DNA of 8,360 nucleotides from UBA6921 sp031370545 (GCA_031370545.1 JANMQQ010000148.1:1-8360), one strand, 5' to 3'; counted from the first letter of the stretch, positions 1 through 6,989 are shown. Program-made: numbers and translations. The notes: a model not told the origin generated them from the sequence alone.

Positions 1-130
1 GCTATTCCTCGCTCGTTGCGCCTTGCCCTGTACTCAACGTGTCGCACTGCTCAGGCCGTTCAACTGCCGTCTCTAGGATTAAGCTTAATTCAATGAGCGC
101 GGAAGACAACCTACAGGCGGATTTTCCATC
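1..130. other. Upstream region, no confident gene
   Basis: No complete gene is visible. Plus-strand frame 3 is open from the window edge to a TGA at 132-134 that overlaps the hydrolase ATG (ATGA), so this could be the tail of an upstream gene; the translation resembles no family I know. Frame 1 is also open, to TGA 94-96. A perfect 12-base palindrome, ATTAAGCTTAAT, lies at 78-89. No convincing -35/-10 pair was found for the downstream gene. Confidence 0.3.
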
Positions 131-754
131 ATGACCCAAGCAGTCGTCCTCGTTCACGGCCTGTGGATGCGTGGCCCCGACATGTTGTTGTTACGCTACC
201 GCTTGCGCCGCTGTGGTTTCGTCACGTATCAATTTTCCTATCCCACGACACGTTGCACGGTGGATGAGGCCGCGCAATTGTTGCAACGCTTCATCGCGAA
301 AATTCCGGAATCGACGGTCCATTTCATTGCGCATAGTTTGGGTGGGCTGGTCGTGCAACGTCTATTTTCCAGCTATCCCGATCAACGTCCGGGTCGTGTC
401 GTGACATTAGGTGCGCCGTACCAAGGCAGTGCGGCGGCGCACGGATTGGCGCGGTTTCGCACTGGCCGCTTCATGCTCGGCAACAGTTATCTGCACGGCC
501 TTGCGGATCAATCGCGGCGTTGGACTACGGCGAACCCCTTGGGTGTGATCGCGGGTGACTTGAGCATCGGCGGCGGGCGTATTTTTGCTGGGCTGACATC
601 GGCCAACGATGGCACCGTTGGGGTGGACGAAGCGCGCATTCCCGGCGCCACCGAACAACGCGTTGTGCACGTGTCGCACATGGGCTTGCTGGTGTCGCCA
701 CAAGTTGCGCGGTTGGCCTGCGCATTTTTGCATTCGGGTACCTTCGGGTTTTAA
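131..754 (+). CDS. Alpha/beta hydrolase, lipase-like (PGAP1/triacylglycerol lipase type)
   Basis: A 207-residue protein with the core signature of alpha/beta-hydrolase fold lipases and esterases. An N-terminal strand VVLVHGLW (5-12) supplies the oxyanion-hole HG. The nucleophile elbow is AHSLGG (67-72) with Ser69. The acid is probably Asp160 in NDGTV and the base His183 in HVSHMGLL, so the Ser-Asp-His triad looks complete. There is no signal peptide, so a cytoplasmic enzyme acting on an ester or acyl group is likely; the substrate cannot be told. It is at the short end for the fold, with little lid insertion. The ATG at 131 is the first start in frame and lies directly before the conserved strand; its ribosome site is weak (AGGCGG, 115-120). 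The kinase gene follows after 33 bases on the same strand, so co-transcription is plausible but a shared role is inference. Confidence 0.85.
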   Translation: MTQAVVLVHGLWMRGPDMLLLRYRLRRCGFVTYQFSYPTTRCTVDEAAQLLQRFIAKIPESTVHFIAHSLGGLVVQRLFSSYPDQRPGRVVTLGAPYQGSAAAHGLARFRTGRFMLGNSYLHGLADQSRRWTTANPLGVIAGDLSIGGGRIFAGLTSANDGTVGVDEARIPGATEQRVVHVSHMGLLVSPQVARLACAFLHSGTFGF

Positions 755-787
755 AGAAACGCCCGGATTTGTCGTTGAAATGGCGTC

Positions 788-3382
788 ATGGCGCACTTCA
801 ACTGGCAAGTCGATAAGGAATTTTGGAAGACCGATGGGTTTATCGGTCTGGTCGTGACTTTATTGTTTTTGTTTGTTGCCGGTGGTCCGACCTTACAGAG
901 CATGGAGCGCAAGTTCTATGACTTCTCGATTACCCTCACGGCCAAGCGACCCGCCCTCGACCGCGTGACCCTGGTTGAAATTGATGCAGGAAGTATCGAG
1001 CAGTTAGGTCCATGGCCGTTCCCGCGCGAAGTATTGGCGGCGGCACTGCATAACATTGAGCAATCCCAACCCAAAGCCATCGGCATTGCGCTCGACTTGC
1101 AGCAAACCCAAACCGTGCGCGGCATTGACGTGCTGACGCCGCTGCGTGCGCTGCACGACAAAGCGCCGCGACAAGACATTTCGCTGGAATACTCGCGTAA
1201 ATTTGAAGCTGCGTTGCATGACGTCGAGCAGAAGCTTGACGGTGACCGGGTGTTGGCAAGCGAGATTCAAGCGGGTGGCAATGTGCTGCTGGGAATTCCG
1301 TATCGCTTGCAAAGTCTGCCTGCGTTGCCGGATCTACGCATGCTGGCCGAACCGTTGCAACGTTTCAGCGTGCCGCTGACGGTGCCGGTTGAGACCAATA
1401 TATTTGATCAGATGTTCGGTACGTTTATCCATGCCGACACCCCGGTCGCGACATCGTTTCGCATCCCGGCGAACACGCTCAGCAGTGCCGCTTTGGCGCT
1501 AGGACATTTTCAACCCCAGACGGATTTCGACGGGCGCGTGCGCTTTGAAAATCTGATCGTCGCGTATCAAGGCCAGCATTTCCCATCATTGTCGTTGGGA
1601 CTGGCCGCTGCCGGAATGGGTGTGAGTTTAAAAGAGGTGCGGGTGGTGCCGGGGCGCGGCGTGACCCTGGGTACCGAGTGGCTCGACACCGACAAGACGC
1701 TGCGCTTGATGCCGTATTTTTACAAACGCAAGGGCGACAAAGCGGCATTCAAGACGGTGTCGTTTCACAATGTCTACACCCAGCAGGCGGCGAGCGCATT
1801 GTTCCGCGACCAGGTGGTCATCATCGGCTTGACTCATCCAGACTGGATCGACCCCGTTGCGATTCCCACCGGCGAATCGGTCGCGCCCGTGGTGGTGTTA
1901 GCCAACACCGTCACCAGCATGTTGAACGGCGATTATTACCGCGTGCCCGAGTGGGCCCCCTGGATAGAAATGTTAGCGATCTTTCTGGTCGCGCTGTACC
2001 TAGTGTCGCTGCTGCCGCGTATTCGCGTCAGCACCGGCCTGGCTCTCACCGCGATTTTCGTGGTGATGCTCGGTAATCTGTACGTCATCGTGATGGCTGC
2101 GCAGGGCATCTGGCTGCAACTTATTACGCCTATCGCGCAACTGCTGGTCGGGCACACCATTCTTGGCATTAAGCGCGGTTACGGTGAACTCGCTGCACGC
2201 GCGCGCAGCGAAAATGCCGAAGCGAATCGCATGCTGGCGTTGGCTTACCAGTCGCAAGGTCAACTGGACTTGGCTTTCGAAAAACTGCGCAAGTGTCCGC
2301 TCGACGACGCGCTGCTGGAACTGCTGTATTCGCTGGGACAGGATTACGAGCGCAAGCGCCAATTCAGCCGTGCCGCTGTCGTGTTTCGCCACATCTCCAG
2401 TCACAAGCCAGAATTTCGCGACGTGGTGCCGCGCATCTTGAGCAATAACGAAGCGGCCAGCACGCAGGTTCAGTCGATGCCTGGCGCCTCAATGCACAGC
2501 ACGCTGGTGCTAAAAAACAACGGCGTGCAAAAGCCGATGCTGGGTCGCTATGAAATTGAAAAGGAACTGGGGCGCGGCGCGATGGGCATGGTGTATCTGG
2601 GCCGCGATCCGAAGATCGGCCGCACCGTAGCAGTCAAGACCGTCGCCCTGTCGCAGGAATTCGATGCTGAACAACTGGTGGAAATCAAAGAACGTTTCTT
2701 CCGCGAAGCCAGCACGGCGGGGCGGTTGAACCACACCAACATTGTGACGATTTACGACGTGGGCGAAGAGCACGATCTCGCCTATATCGCGATGGATTTT
2801 CTCGAAGGAGTGAATCTTTCGCCCTACACGCGTAGTGACAATTTGTTGCCGTTAGCCGAGGTATTTTTCATTGTCGGAAAAATCGCCGATGCGCTGGATT
2901 ATGCGCACGAGCATCAAGTGGTGCATCGTGACATTAAACCGGCCAACGTGGTGTACAACGCGGCCAAGCGCCAAGTGACAGTAACTGACTTCGGCGTGGC
3001 GTTTTTGGTGGATGCCAATAAAACCAAAACCGGGACCATCTTAGGCACGCCGTCGTATATGTCGCCCGAGCAATTGGCGGGGCAGAAAGTCGACGGACGT
3101 TCCGACCTGTTTGCGCTGGGCGTGATGTTCTTCCAGATGGTCACCGGCGAGCTGCCGTTCATCGGCGAGTCGATTGCAACCTTGCTGTACAAAATTGCCA
3201 ATGAGAAGCATCCTGACCCGCGCATGTTCCGGCCCGACTTGCCGGTGTGCGTGGGGCGCGTGATCGACAAATCGTTGCGCAAGGAAATCGACCAGCGCTT
3301 TCAGAGCGGTCGACAGTTGATCATGGCCTTGAAAAAATGCCAGGAAATAATCGAGAACTCCAAAATGCGAGCCAGTGCTTGA
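788..3382 (+). CDS. CHASE2-domain transmembrane Ser/Thr protein kinase
   Basis: An 864-residue membrane sensor kinase of the Hanks (eukaryotic-like) type. Residues 17-35 form one membrane helix. About 36-390 are an extracytoplasmic CHASE2 sensor domain, with the typical opening DRVTLVEIDAGSI and PWPFPRE. Three more helices lie near 392-409, 416-436 and 441-461, putting the C-terminus in the cytoplasm. Residues 475-540 look like two TPR-type repeats (ALAYQSQGQLDLAFEKL and LGQDYERKRQFSRAAVVF). The kinase domain spans about 588-850: glycine loop GRGAMGMVYLG (595-605), ATP lysine K617, probable helix-C Glu640, catalytic HRDIKPAN (713-720; D715, K717, N720), metal-binding DFG (734-736), SPE (759-761). 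All key residues are present, so it should be active; it is an RD kinase with activation-loop threonines T748, T750 and T754. The CHASE2 ligand is unknown. It overlaps the phosphatase gene downstream and is probably opposed by it. Confidence 0.95.
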   Translation: MAHFNWQVDKEFWKTDGFIGLVVTLLFLFVAGGPTLQSMERKFYDFSITLTAKRPALDRVTLVEIDAGSIEQLGPWPFPREVLAAALHNIEQSQPKAIGIALDLQQTQTVRGIDVLTPLRALHDKAPRQDISLEYSRKFEAALHDVEQKLDGDRVLASEIQAGGNVLLGIPYRLQSLPALPDLRMLAEPLQRFSVPLTVPVETNIFDQMFGTFIHADTPVATSFRIPANTLSSAALALGHFQPQTDFDGRVRFENLIVAYQGQHFPSLSLGLAAAGMGVSLKEVRVVPGRGVTLGTEWLDTDKTLRLMPYFYKRKGDKAAFKTVSFHNVYTQQAASALFRDQVVIIGLTHPDWIDPVAIPTGESVAPVVVLANTVTSMLNGDYYRVPEWAPWIEMLAIFLVALYLVSLLPRIRVSTGLALTAIFVVMLGNLYVIVMAAQGIWLQLITPIAQLLVGHTILGIKRGYGELAARARSENAEANRMLALAYQSQGQLDLAFEKLRKCPLDDALLELLYSLGQDYERKRQFSRAAVVFRHISSHKPEFRDVVPRILSNNEAASTQVQSMPGASMHSTLVLKNNGVQKPMLGRYEIEKELGRGAMGMVYLGRDPKIGRTVAVKTVALSQEFDAEQLVEIKERFFREASTAGRLNHTNIVTIYDVGEEHDLAYIAMDFLEGVNLSPYTRSDNLLPLAEVFFIVGKIADALDYAHEHQVVHRDIKPANVVYNAAKRQVTVTDFGVAFLVDANKTKTGTILGTPSYMSPEQLAGQKVDGRSDLFALGVMFFQMVTGELPFIGESIATLLYKIANEKHPDPRMFRPDLPVCVGRVIDKSLRKEIDQRFQSGRQLIMALKKCQEIIENSKMRASA

Positions 3383-4173
3383 GCGAATTAATTTTACGCA
3401 TTGCCGGTTACACCGACACCGGTCGCGTGCGCGAACACAATGAAGATTGCATTGCGGTGCGTCCCGATCTGCGGCTGGCAGTGTTGGCCGACGGCATGGG
3501 CGGACATCGCGCCGGGGAAGTCGCCAGCCGCCTTGCGGTGCAATCGGTGGTTGAAGAATTCGAGCGCGCGTTGGCGGAGTCGCCGTTGGCGTCAGGAGTT
3601 GACAATGATGGTACCGAGATGGTTTACCTCACGCTTAACTCCGTTTCGCAAGCCAACGCGCTGGTTTATCAAAGCTCACAGAACAACGCCGACTACACCG
3701 GCATGGGTACCACGATGGTGCTGGCGCTATTTACTCCCGACACGGTGACCATTGCGCATGTCGGGGACTCGCGCGCCTATCGGTTGCGCGATGCGCGTCT
3801 GGAGCGCCTGACGCACGATCACTCGATGGTTGAAGAGGCAGTGCGCAAAGGCATGTTTTCAGCGGAACAAGCGCGGCTCAATTTCGGCAAAAACATCATT
3901 ACCCGCGCCCTGGGAGTGGGGCCGGATGTAGACACTGATGTGCAGCAGCTGACGGTCTGCTCTGACGATCTGTATTTATTGTGTTCGGATGGGCTTTCCG
4001 ATTTGGTGAGTGACCGTGACTTGCAACTCGCGTTGTTGGAATTCGGTGCCAATCTTGATGAGGCAGCACAGCATTTGATTGGGTTGGCCAACAAGGGCGG
4101 TGGTCGCGACAATATTTCGGTAGTGTTGGCGCGTTACCAGACGGCACCGCGTGCGTCGAACGGCTCAGGCTAG
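3379..4173 (+). CDS. PP2C-family Ser/Thr protein phosphatase (TTG start)
   Basis: A metal-dependent (PPM/PP2C) phosphatase, most likely removing the phosphates placed by the upstream kinase. From the TTG at 3379 it has 264 residues, normal for bacterial stand-alone PP2C. Motifs in order: IAGYTDTGRVREHNEDC (8-24, Glu22), ADGMGGH with metal-binding Asp38 and Gly39, GMGTT, HVGDSRAY (Asp130), LTHDHS, CSDGLSD (Asp204) and GGRDNISVV (Asp244). All metal ligands expected for the family are there. No membrane segment is seen, so it is cytoplasmic. The frame is open back to 3247, but upstream starts would add 14 to 44 residues coded inside the kinase gene that do not resemble PP2C. The TTG shares bases with the kinase stop (TTGA, 3379-3382), typical of translational coupling. 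The upstream ribosome site is weak, which fits coupling. Confidence 0.9.
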   Translation: MSELILRIAGYTDTGRVREHNEDCIAVRPDLRLAVLADGMGGHRAGEVASRLAVQSVVEEFERALAESPLASGVDNDGTEMVYLTLNSVSQANALVYQSSQNNADYTGMGTTMVLALFTPDTVTIAHVGDSRAYRLRDARLERLTHDHSMVEEAVRKGMFSAEQARLNFGKNIITRALGVGPDVDTDVQQLTVCSDDLYLLCSDGLSDLVSDRDLQLALLEFGANLDEAAQHLIGLANKGGGRDNISVVLARYQTAPRASNGSG

Positions 4174-4176
4174 CGT

Positions 4177-4830
4177 ATGGCGAAACTACTGCTCTGCTTG
4201 GAAGGTGTGGTGCTGCGCGAGTTTCCGCTTGCGCGCGAGTCGTTGACCATTGGCCGCAAAGCACAGAGCGATATTCAAATCGACGACATCACCATCAGCA
4301 GTAAACACGCGGTGATCAAAGTCGAGAAGAACGCCTACATGGACAACATCAAGGACGTGTACGTGGAAGACCTGGGCAGCACCAACGGCACACTGGTCAA
4401 CGGCCAGCGCATCAAAAAACACATGCTGCGCCACGGAGATGTGATCTTGCTCGGCCGTCATGAATTTAAATTTCTCGACGAAGACGCGCCCGATTTTGAC
4501 AAAACCATGATCGTGAATCCCGGTGCAGAAAAACTCAAAACCCGCGCGCTGCTACCCGCAGAGATCAAGCTGCTCACCGGACCCAAAGCGGGGCATACAC
4601 TGGATATTGTCAAGTCCTACACCACGATGGGTAACGCAGGCAGCAATGTGGTTATTTCCAAACGTGCCAACGGTTATTTTGTTGCGCACGTACGACCAAA
4701 GGAAGCGGTTGTTGTCGAAATACCCCCCACGTTGAACGGCCACCTGATCAGCGCGCAAAGCACACCGCTCAACGACCACGACGTGATCGAGATCGCAGGC
4801 ATGAAGCTGGAATTTGTTATCAAGACCTGA
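4177..4830 (+). CDS. FHA-domain phosphothreonine-binding protein, possible second degenerate FHA
   Basis: A 217-residue cytoplasmic protein. The N-terminal FHA domain (about 4-100) has every signature: GRK (26-28), the phosphothreonine-contacting SSKH (41-44) and the loop DLGSTNGTLVNG (65-76). FHA domains bind phosphothreonine, so this is the probable reader of the kinase encoded two genes upstream. A linker (about 101-125) holds the acidic motif FDKTMIV. The second half (126-217) follows an FHA-like pattern, with TTMGNAGSNVVISK in place of the GR..S..I stretch, LNGHLIS in place of VNG, and a closing DHDVIEIAGMKLEF, but lacks the S..H pair and is probably not a classical phosphopeptide binder. 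The ATG lies 3 bases after the phosphatase stop, which supports one operon. It could act as an adaptor or as a kinase substrate, like GarA/OdhI-type proteins; that role is inference. Confidence 0.9.
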   Translation: MAKLLLCLEGVVLREFPLARESLTIGRKAQSDIQIDDITISSKHAVIKVEKNAYMDNIKDVYVEDLGSTNGTLVNGQRIKKHMLRHGDVILLGRHEFKFLDEDAPDFDKTMIVNPGAEKLKTRALLPAEIKLLTGPKAGHTLDIVKSYTTMGNAGSNVVISKRANGYFVAHVRPKEAVVVEIPPTLNGHLISAQSTPLNDHDVIEIAGMKLEFVIKT

Positions 4831-4856
4831 CGCGGGATGGCGCGTGCTTGCAGAAA

Positions 4857-5852
4857 TTAAATGTTATCCAACGGGCTGTTTACCCCGCGCCCGCCACGAT
4901 TGAGCACGTGGGTGTAGATCATCGTGGTGCTGACGTCTTTATGACCAAGCAATTCCTGAACGGTGCGAATGTCGTAACCGGATTGCAGCAGATGGGTTGC
5001 AAAACTATGGCGCAGCGTATGCGGTGTTGCGGGCTTGGCGACTTTGCTCGCGAGTACCGCCTCGCGCATCTCACGCTGCAAACCTTTCTCGTCGAGATGG
5101 TGACGCCGCACCACGCCGGAACGCGGGTCGGTTGACAATTTAGCCGAGGGGAAAATGTATTGCCATGCCCAATCGCGCCCTGCTTTTGGATATTTGCGCG
5201 CCAAGGCGTAGGGCAGGTATACGTCGCTGGTTCCTGCCGCTAAATCTTCCTGATGCAGCGCGCGCACTTTTTCCAACTGTAGTTTGAGCGGCTCAATCAA
5301 TATTTGCGGCAATACGGTGACGCGATCTTTAAAGCCCTTGCCTTCACGCACAATGATTTCGCGCCGCTCGAAGTCCACGTCTTTCACACGTAGTCGCACG
5401 CATTCCATCAGTCGCATGCCGGTGCCATACAACAAACGCCCCATCAAACCGTAAGTTCCACGCATGCGATCAAGTACGTTGCGCACCTCCGAAGCCGTCA
5501 TGACGATTGGCAAACGTTTCGGTGCCTTGGCCTGCTCCACATTTTCCAACCACGGAAGATCCAGCTCAAGCACGTGGCGATATAAAAACAGCAGCGCACT
5601 TTTCGCCTGATTTTGTGTGGACGCCGATACATTGCCCGCGACCGCGAGATTGGTTAAAAACGCTTCGAGCTCAAGCTTGCCCATTTCCGCCGGATGCCGT
5701 TTGCCATGAAAGAAAATAAAACGGCGCACCCAATCGACATACGTCTGCTCGGTGCGAATGCTGTAGTGCTTCAGCCGAATTCGGTCGCGCAGTTGATCTA
5801 ATAAACGAACAGGTTTTGCAACCACTGGGTTTGGTGTAGTTTGCGTAGGCAT
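4857..5852 (-). CDS. intI: Integron integrase IntI (tyrosine recombinase)
   Basis: A 331-residue tyrosine recombinase that catalyses attI x attC and attC x attC recombination. The N-terminal SAM-like DNA-binding domain covers about 15-100 (LRDRIRLKHYSIRTEQTYVDW). The catalytic domain has Arg147 in YGTGMRLMECVRL, Lys172 in GKGFKDR, His278 and Arg281 in HTLRHSFATHLL, His304 in LLGH and nucleophile Tyr313 in TMIYTHV, so all catalytic residues are intact. Between the second and third groups, residues 215-235 (YALARKYPKAGRDWAWQYIF) are the extra segment that separates IntI from XerC/XerD and is needed to bind folded attC. The ATG at 5852 is the only reasonable start; I see no good ribosome site before it, so translation may be weak. 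The gene converges with the FHA gene (26 bases apart) and diverges from the cassettes. The length is normal and there are no frameshifts. Confidence 0.97.
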   Translation of the reverse strand: MPTQTTPNPVVAKPVRLLDQLRDRIRLKHYSIRTEQTYVDWVRRFIFFHGKRHPAEMGKLELEAFLTNLAVAGNVSASTQNQAKSALLFLYRHVLELDLPWLENVEQAKAPKRLPIVMTASEVRNVLDRMRGTYGLMGRLLYGTGMRLMECVRLRVKDVDFERREIIVREGKGFKDRVTVLPQILIEPLKLQLEKVRALHQEDLAAGTSDVYLPYALARKYPKAGRDWAWQYIFPSAKLSTDPRSGVVRRHHLDEKGLQREMREAVLASKVAKPATPHTLRHSFATHLLQSGYDIRTVQELLGHKDVSTTMIYTHVLNRGGRGVNSPLDNI

Positions 5853-5971
5853 TCGGGTGTACTAAATTGACCGGCGGTGATGATGAGGGCGTCATTATTG
5901 ACCGAGGGATTCTATTACACCAGACTGTCGCAATATAAAACGACATTTCGGGTGTCTACTTTTAGTTATAC
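5853..5971 (+). other. attI: attI recombination site and intI/array control region
   Basis: This region lies between the intI start and the first cassette. The crossover is between G5965 and T5966 in GTTATAC (5965-5971), shown by its perfect complementarity to the R'' box of cassette 1 at 6613. Two pairs of direct repeats lie here: TTCGGGTGT at 5852-5860 and 5947-5955, the second ending 10 bases before the crossover, and ATTGACCG at 5866-5873 and 5897-5904 (31 bases apart). Such repeats could be IntI-binding sites like those of attI1, but this is inference. The 5-prime limit of attI cannot be fixed by eye. Confidence 0.85.
5910..5939 (+). promoter_or_regulatory. Possible cassette promoter (Pc)
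   Basis: TATAAA at 5934-5939 is a fair -10 hexamer pointing into the array, about 26 bases before the crossover. The hexamer at the right distance upstream (TTCTAT, 5910-5915, spacer 18) is a poor -35. The better -35-like TTGACC at 5898-5903 is too far away (30 bases). Pc may instead lie inside intI, as in class 1 integrons. Confidence 0.25.
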
Positions 5972-5976
5972 GTCTC

Positions 5977-5983
5977 AGAGGGA
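5977..5983 (+). promoter_or_regulatory. Ribosome binding site that selects the TTG start of cassette 1
   Basis: AGAGGGA lies 4 bases before the TTG at 5988 and inside cassette 1. It is the main reason for preferring the TTG over the upstream GTG/ATG cluster at 5877-5885, which lies in attI outside the cassette. Confidence 0.7.
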
Positions 5984-5987
5984 ACCA

Positions 5988-6596
5988 TTGAAATATTCAC
6001 GCACAATTTTGCCACTAATCTTAGCTGCCTCTATAGCAGGTTGTAGCACTGGAACATACCTCCGACCAGAATCAGCCGCAGGGCAGCACACCACGGTAAA
6101 TCCTTCATGTCCTGGAGCTCTTGAGGTAATTGAGTTCTCACCTCAAATCCTCACGTGGGTTTCGTTTCGTGTTTACGCGACACCACCTGAACGTCACTCA
6201 TCGCACGGCACGGAGCTACGTGTCCACGTGAGAATCAATCCTCGCGTCGGAATTAACAGCACAAGTTCGTATCTATTTCCGAATGAAGAAACAGAGAAGA
6301 TCATAAAAGAAAGAAGAAGCGCTTCTTATACGGTAACTGCCGCAGAACCAGCGGTAACCGTTACTATGCCCGGCGGCGATATACGAAAGATTCCTATGCC
6401 CATGTTCGAGAAAGCGTTTGACGCTCGAAATAATCACAATAGCTATTGGGCACCTGGCATACAGATATCGCCAAGCAGTTTGGATGATTTTACCGTGGTG
6501 TTTCCTGACATCTACGTGAACGGTGAGAAAATCAACGTGGCACCAATCCATTTCAAACTCGATCAAGGGCGGTACACGCCGGTGTTAAATTGTTAA
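5988..6596 (+). CDS. Cassette 1: predicted outer-membrane lipoprotein, function unknown
   Basis: A 202-residue protein from the TTG at 5988. It begins MKYSRTILPLILAASIAGCS, a textbook type II signal peptide: basic start, hydrophobic core and lipobox IAGC with the lipidated Cys19. The residue after it is Ser, not Asp, so sorting to the outer membrane is expected in a Gram-negative host. The mature part is mostly polar and probably beta-rich, with a further Cys near its start (PSCPG) and a C-terminal Cys (PVLNC) that could pair as a disulfide. I do not recognise the family. The frame is open upstream through attI to 5877, but a start there would bury the signal peptide behind 37 extra residues and would not travel with the cassette. 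The gene is AT-richer than the kinase cluster, consistent with foreign origin. It stops 16 bases before attC1. Confidence 0.8.
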   Translation: MKYSRTILPLILAASIAGCSTGTYLRPESAAGQHTTVNPSCPGALEVIEFSPQILTWVSFRVYATPPERHSSHGTELRVHVRINPRVGINSTSSYLFPNEETEKIIKERRSASYTVTAAEPAVTVTMPGGDIRKIPMPMFEKAFDARNNHNSYWAPGIQISPSSLDDFTVVFPDIYVNGEKINVAPIHFKLDQGRYTPVLNC

Positions 6597-6612
6597 GGAG
6601 TCATATCGAGAC

Positions 6613-6684
6613 GTATAACCCCGCGTTCAACACGGACCTTCGGGTCGCTGCGCGACCCTTGGCCGGTTAACGCGAACGTTATAC
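6613..6684 (+). repeat. attC: attC1 (end of cassette 1)
   Basis: A 72-base attC. R'' is GTATAAC (6613-6619) and R' is GTTATAC (6678-6684), with the crossover after G6678. The inner L'' box GCGTTCAA pairs with L' TTAACGC leaving one unpaired C, the extrahelical base that lets IntI choose the bottom strand. The centre folds as GGGTCG/CGACCC. It is nearly identical to attC4. Confidence 0.95.
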
Positions 6685-6685
6685 G

Positions 6686-6907
6686 TCACAGCCATGCCAT
6701 CGCAGCCATTAAGTTTTCGCCTTCCGTGGTCAAGCGCGCCCGGCCTCGGCCTTCGTCGCCTACCGCTTCGAGTTCAACCAATTCGCGAGGCATCTTTTCA
6801 ACCAGCGGAAAAACTGGCTTACTTACTTGTGCCCACCCTTCCGCATCCGTGCCTTCCACTACCAATCGCAAAAGGTGCTTCTGTCCTGCATCGAGTTTCG
6901 TTGCCAT
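6686..6907 (-). CDS. Cassette 2: small winged-helix-like protein, antisense to the array
   Basis: A 73-residue protein on the strand opposite to the array, from the ATG at 6907 to TGA 6686-6688. The frame is open further (to 6949), but that extension enters attC2, while the ATG at 6907 has a strong AAGGAG site 6 bases before it. The sequence begins MATKLDAGQKHLLRLVVEG, then AQVSKPVFPLVEKMPRELVE, then GDEGRGRARLTTEG. The order of helix, helix, helix, small hairpin with RARLT and final helix resembles a winged helix such as MarR-like small regulators, but I cannot assign a family. The signal for DNA binding is weak. Because it faces away from Pc it probably has its own promoter, which would have to overlap attC2; none is convincing. 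Its stop is 1 base from the R' box of attC1, so the gene fills nearly the whole cassette. Confidence 0.8.
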   Translation of the reverse strand: MATKLDAGQKHLLRLVVEGTDAEGWAQVSKPVFPLVEKMPRELVELEAVGDEGRGRARLTTEGENLMAAMAWL

Positions 6908-6913
6908 GTTCTT

Positions 6914-6919
6914 CTCCTT
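6914..6919 (-). promoter_or_regulatory. Ribosome binding site of the antisense cassette 2 gene
   Basis: Read on the minus strand this is AAGGAG, 6 bases before the ATG at 6907. It fixes the start of the cassette 2 protein and supports real translation of the minus strand. Confidence 0.75.
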
Positions 6920-6931
6920 TTCTTCAATGCC

Positions 6932-6989
6932 GTATAACACGGCGTTCAAGCGGAGCCGCTAAAGCGGCCCGCTTAACTTTGCGTTAGAG
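6932..6989 (+). repeat. attC: attC2 (end of cassette 2)
   Basis: A 58-base attC. R'' is GTATAAC (6932-6938), matching the start of cassette 2; R' is GTTAGAG (6983-6989), with the crossover after G6983. TTCAAGCGG pairs with CCGCTTAA leaving one extrahelical C. A short second stem, GCCGCT/AGCGGC, closes the centre. It is of the same type as attC3. Confidence 0.93.

Noticed and set aside
3247..3378. Longer start for the PP2C phosphatase inside the kinase gene
   Set aside because: The extra residues do not resemble PP2C, and the TTG overlapping the kinase stop gives the family's usual length.
4830..4845. ACGCG/CGCGT inverted repeat between the FHA and intI genes as a terminator
   Set aside because: The stem is only 5 base pairs, overlaps the FHA stop codon and has no T-run on either strand.
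4848..5135. Plus-strand open frame within intI
   Set aside because: It lies wholly opposite the conserved C-terminal part of the integrase, including the catalytic His, Arg and Tyr, and shows no domain of its own.
5867..5903. TTGACC hexamers at 5867 and 5898 as -35 boxes of Pc
   Set aside because: Neither has an acceptable -10 at 16 to 18 bases; the nearest good -10 (TATAAA, 5934) is 30 bases from the second one.
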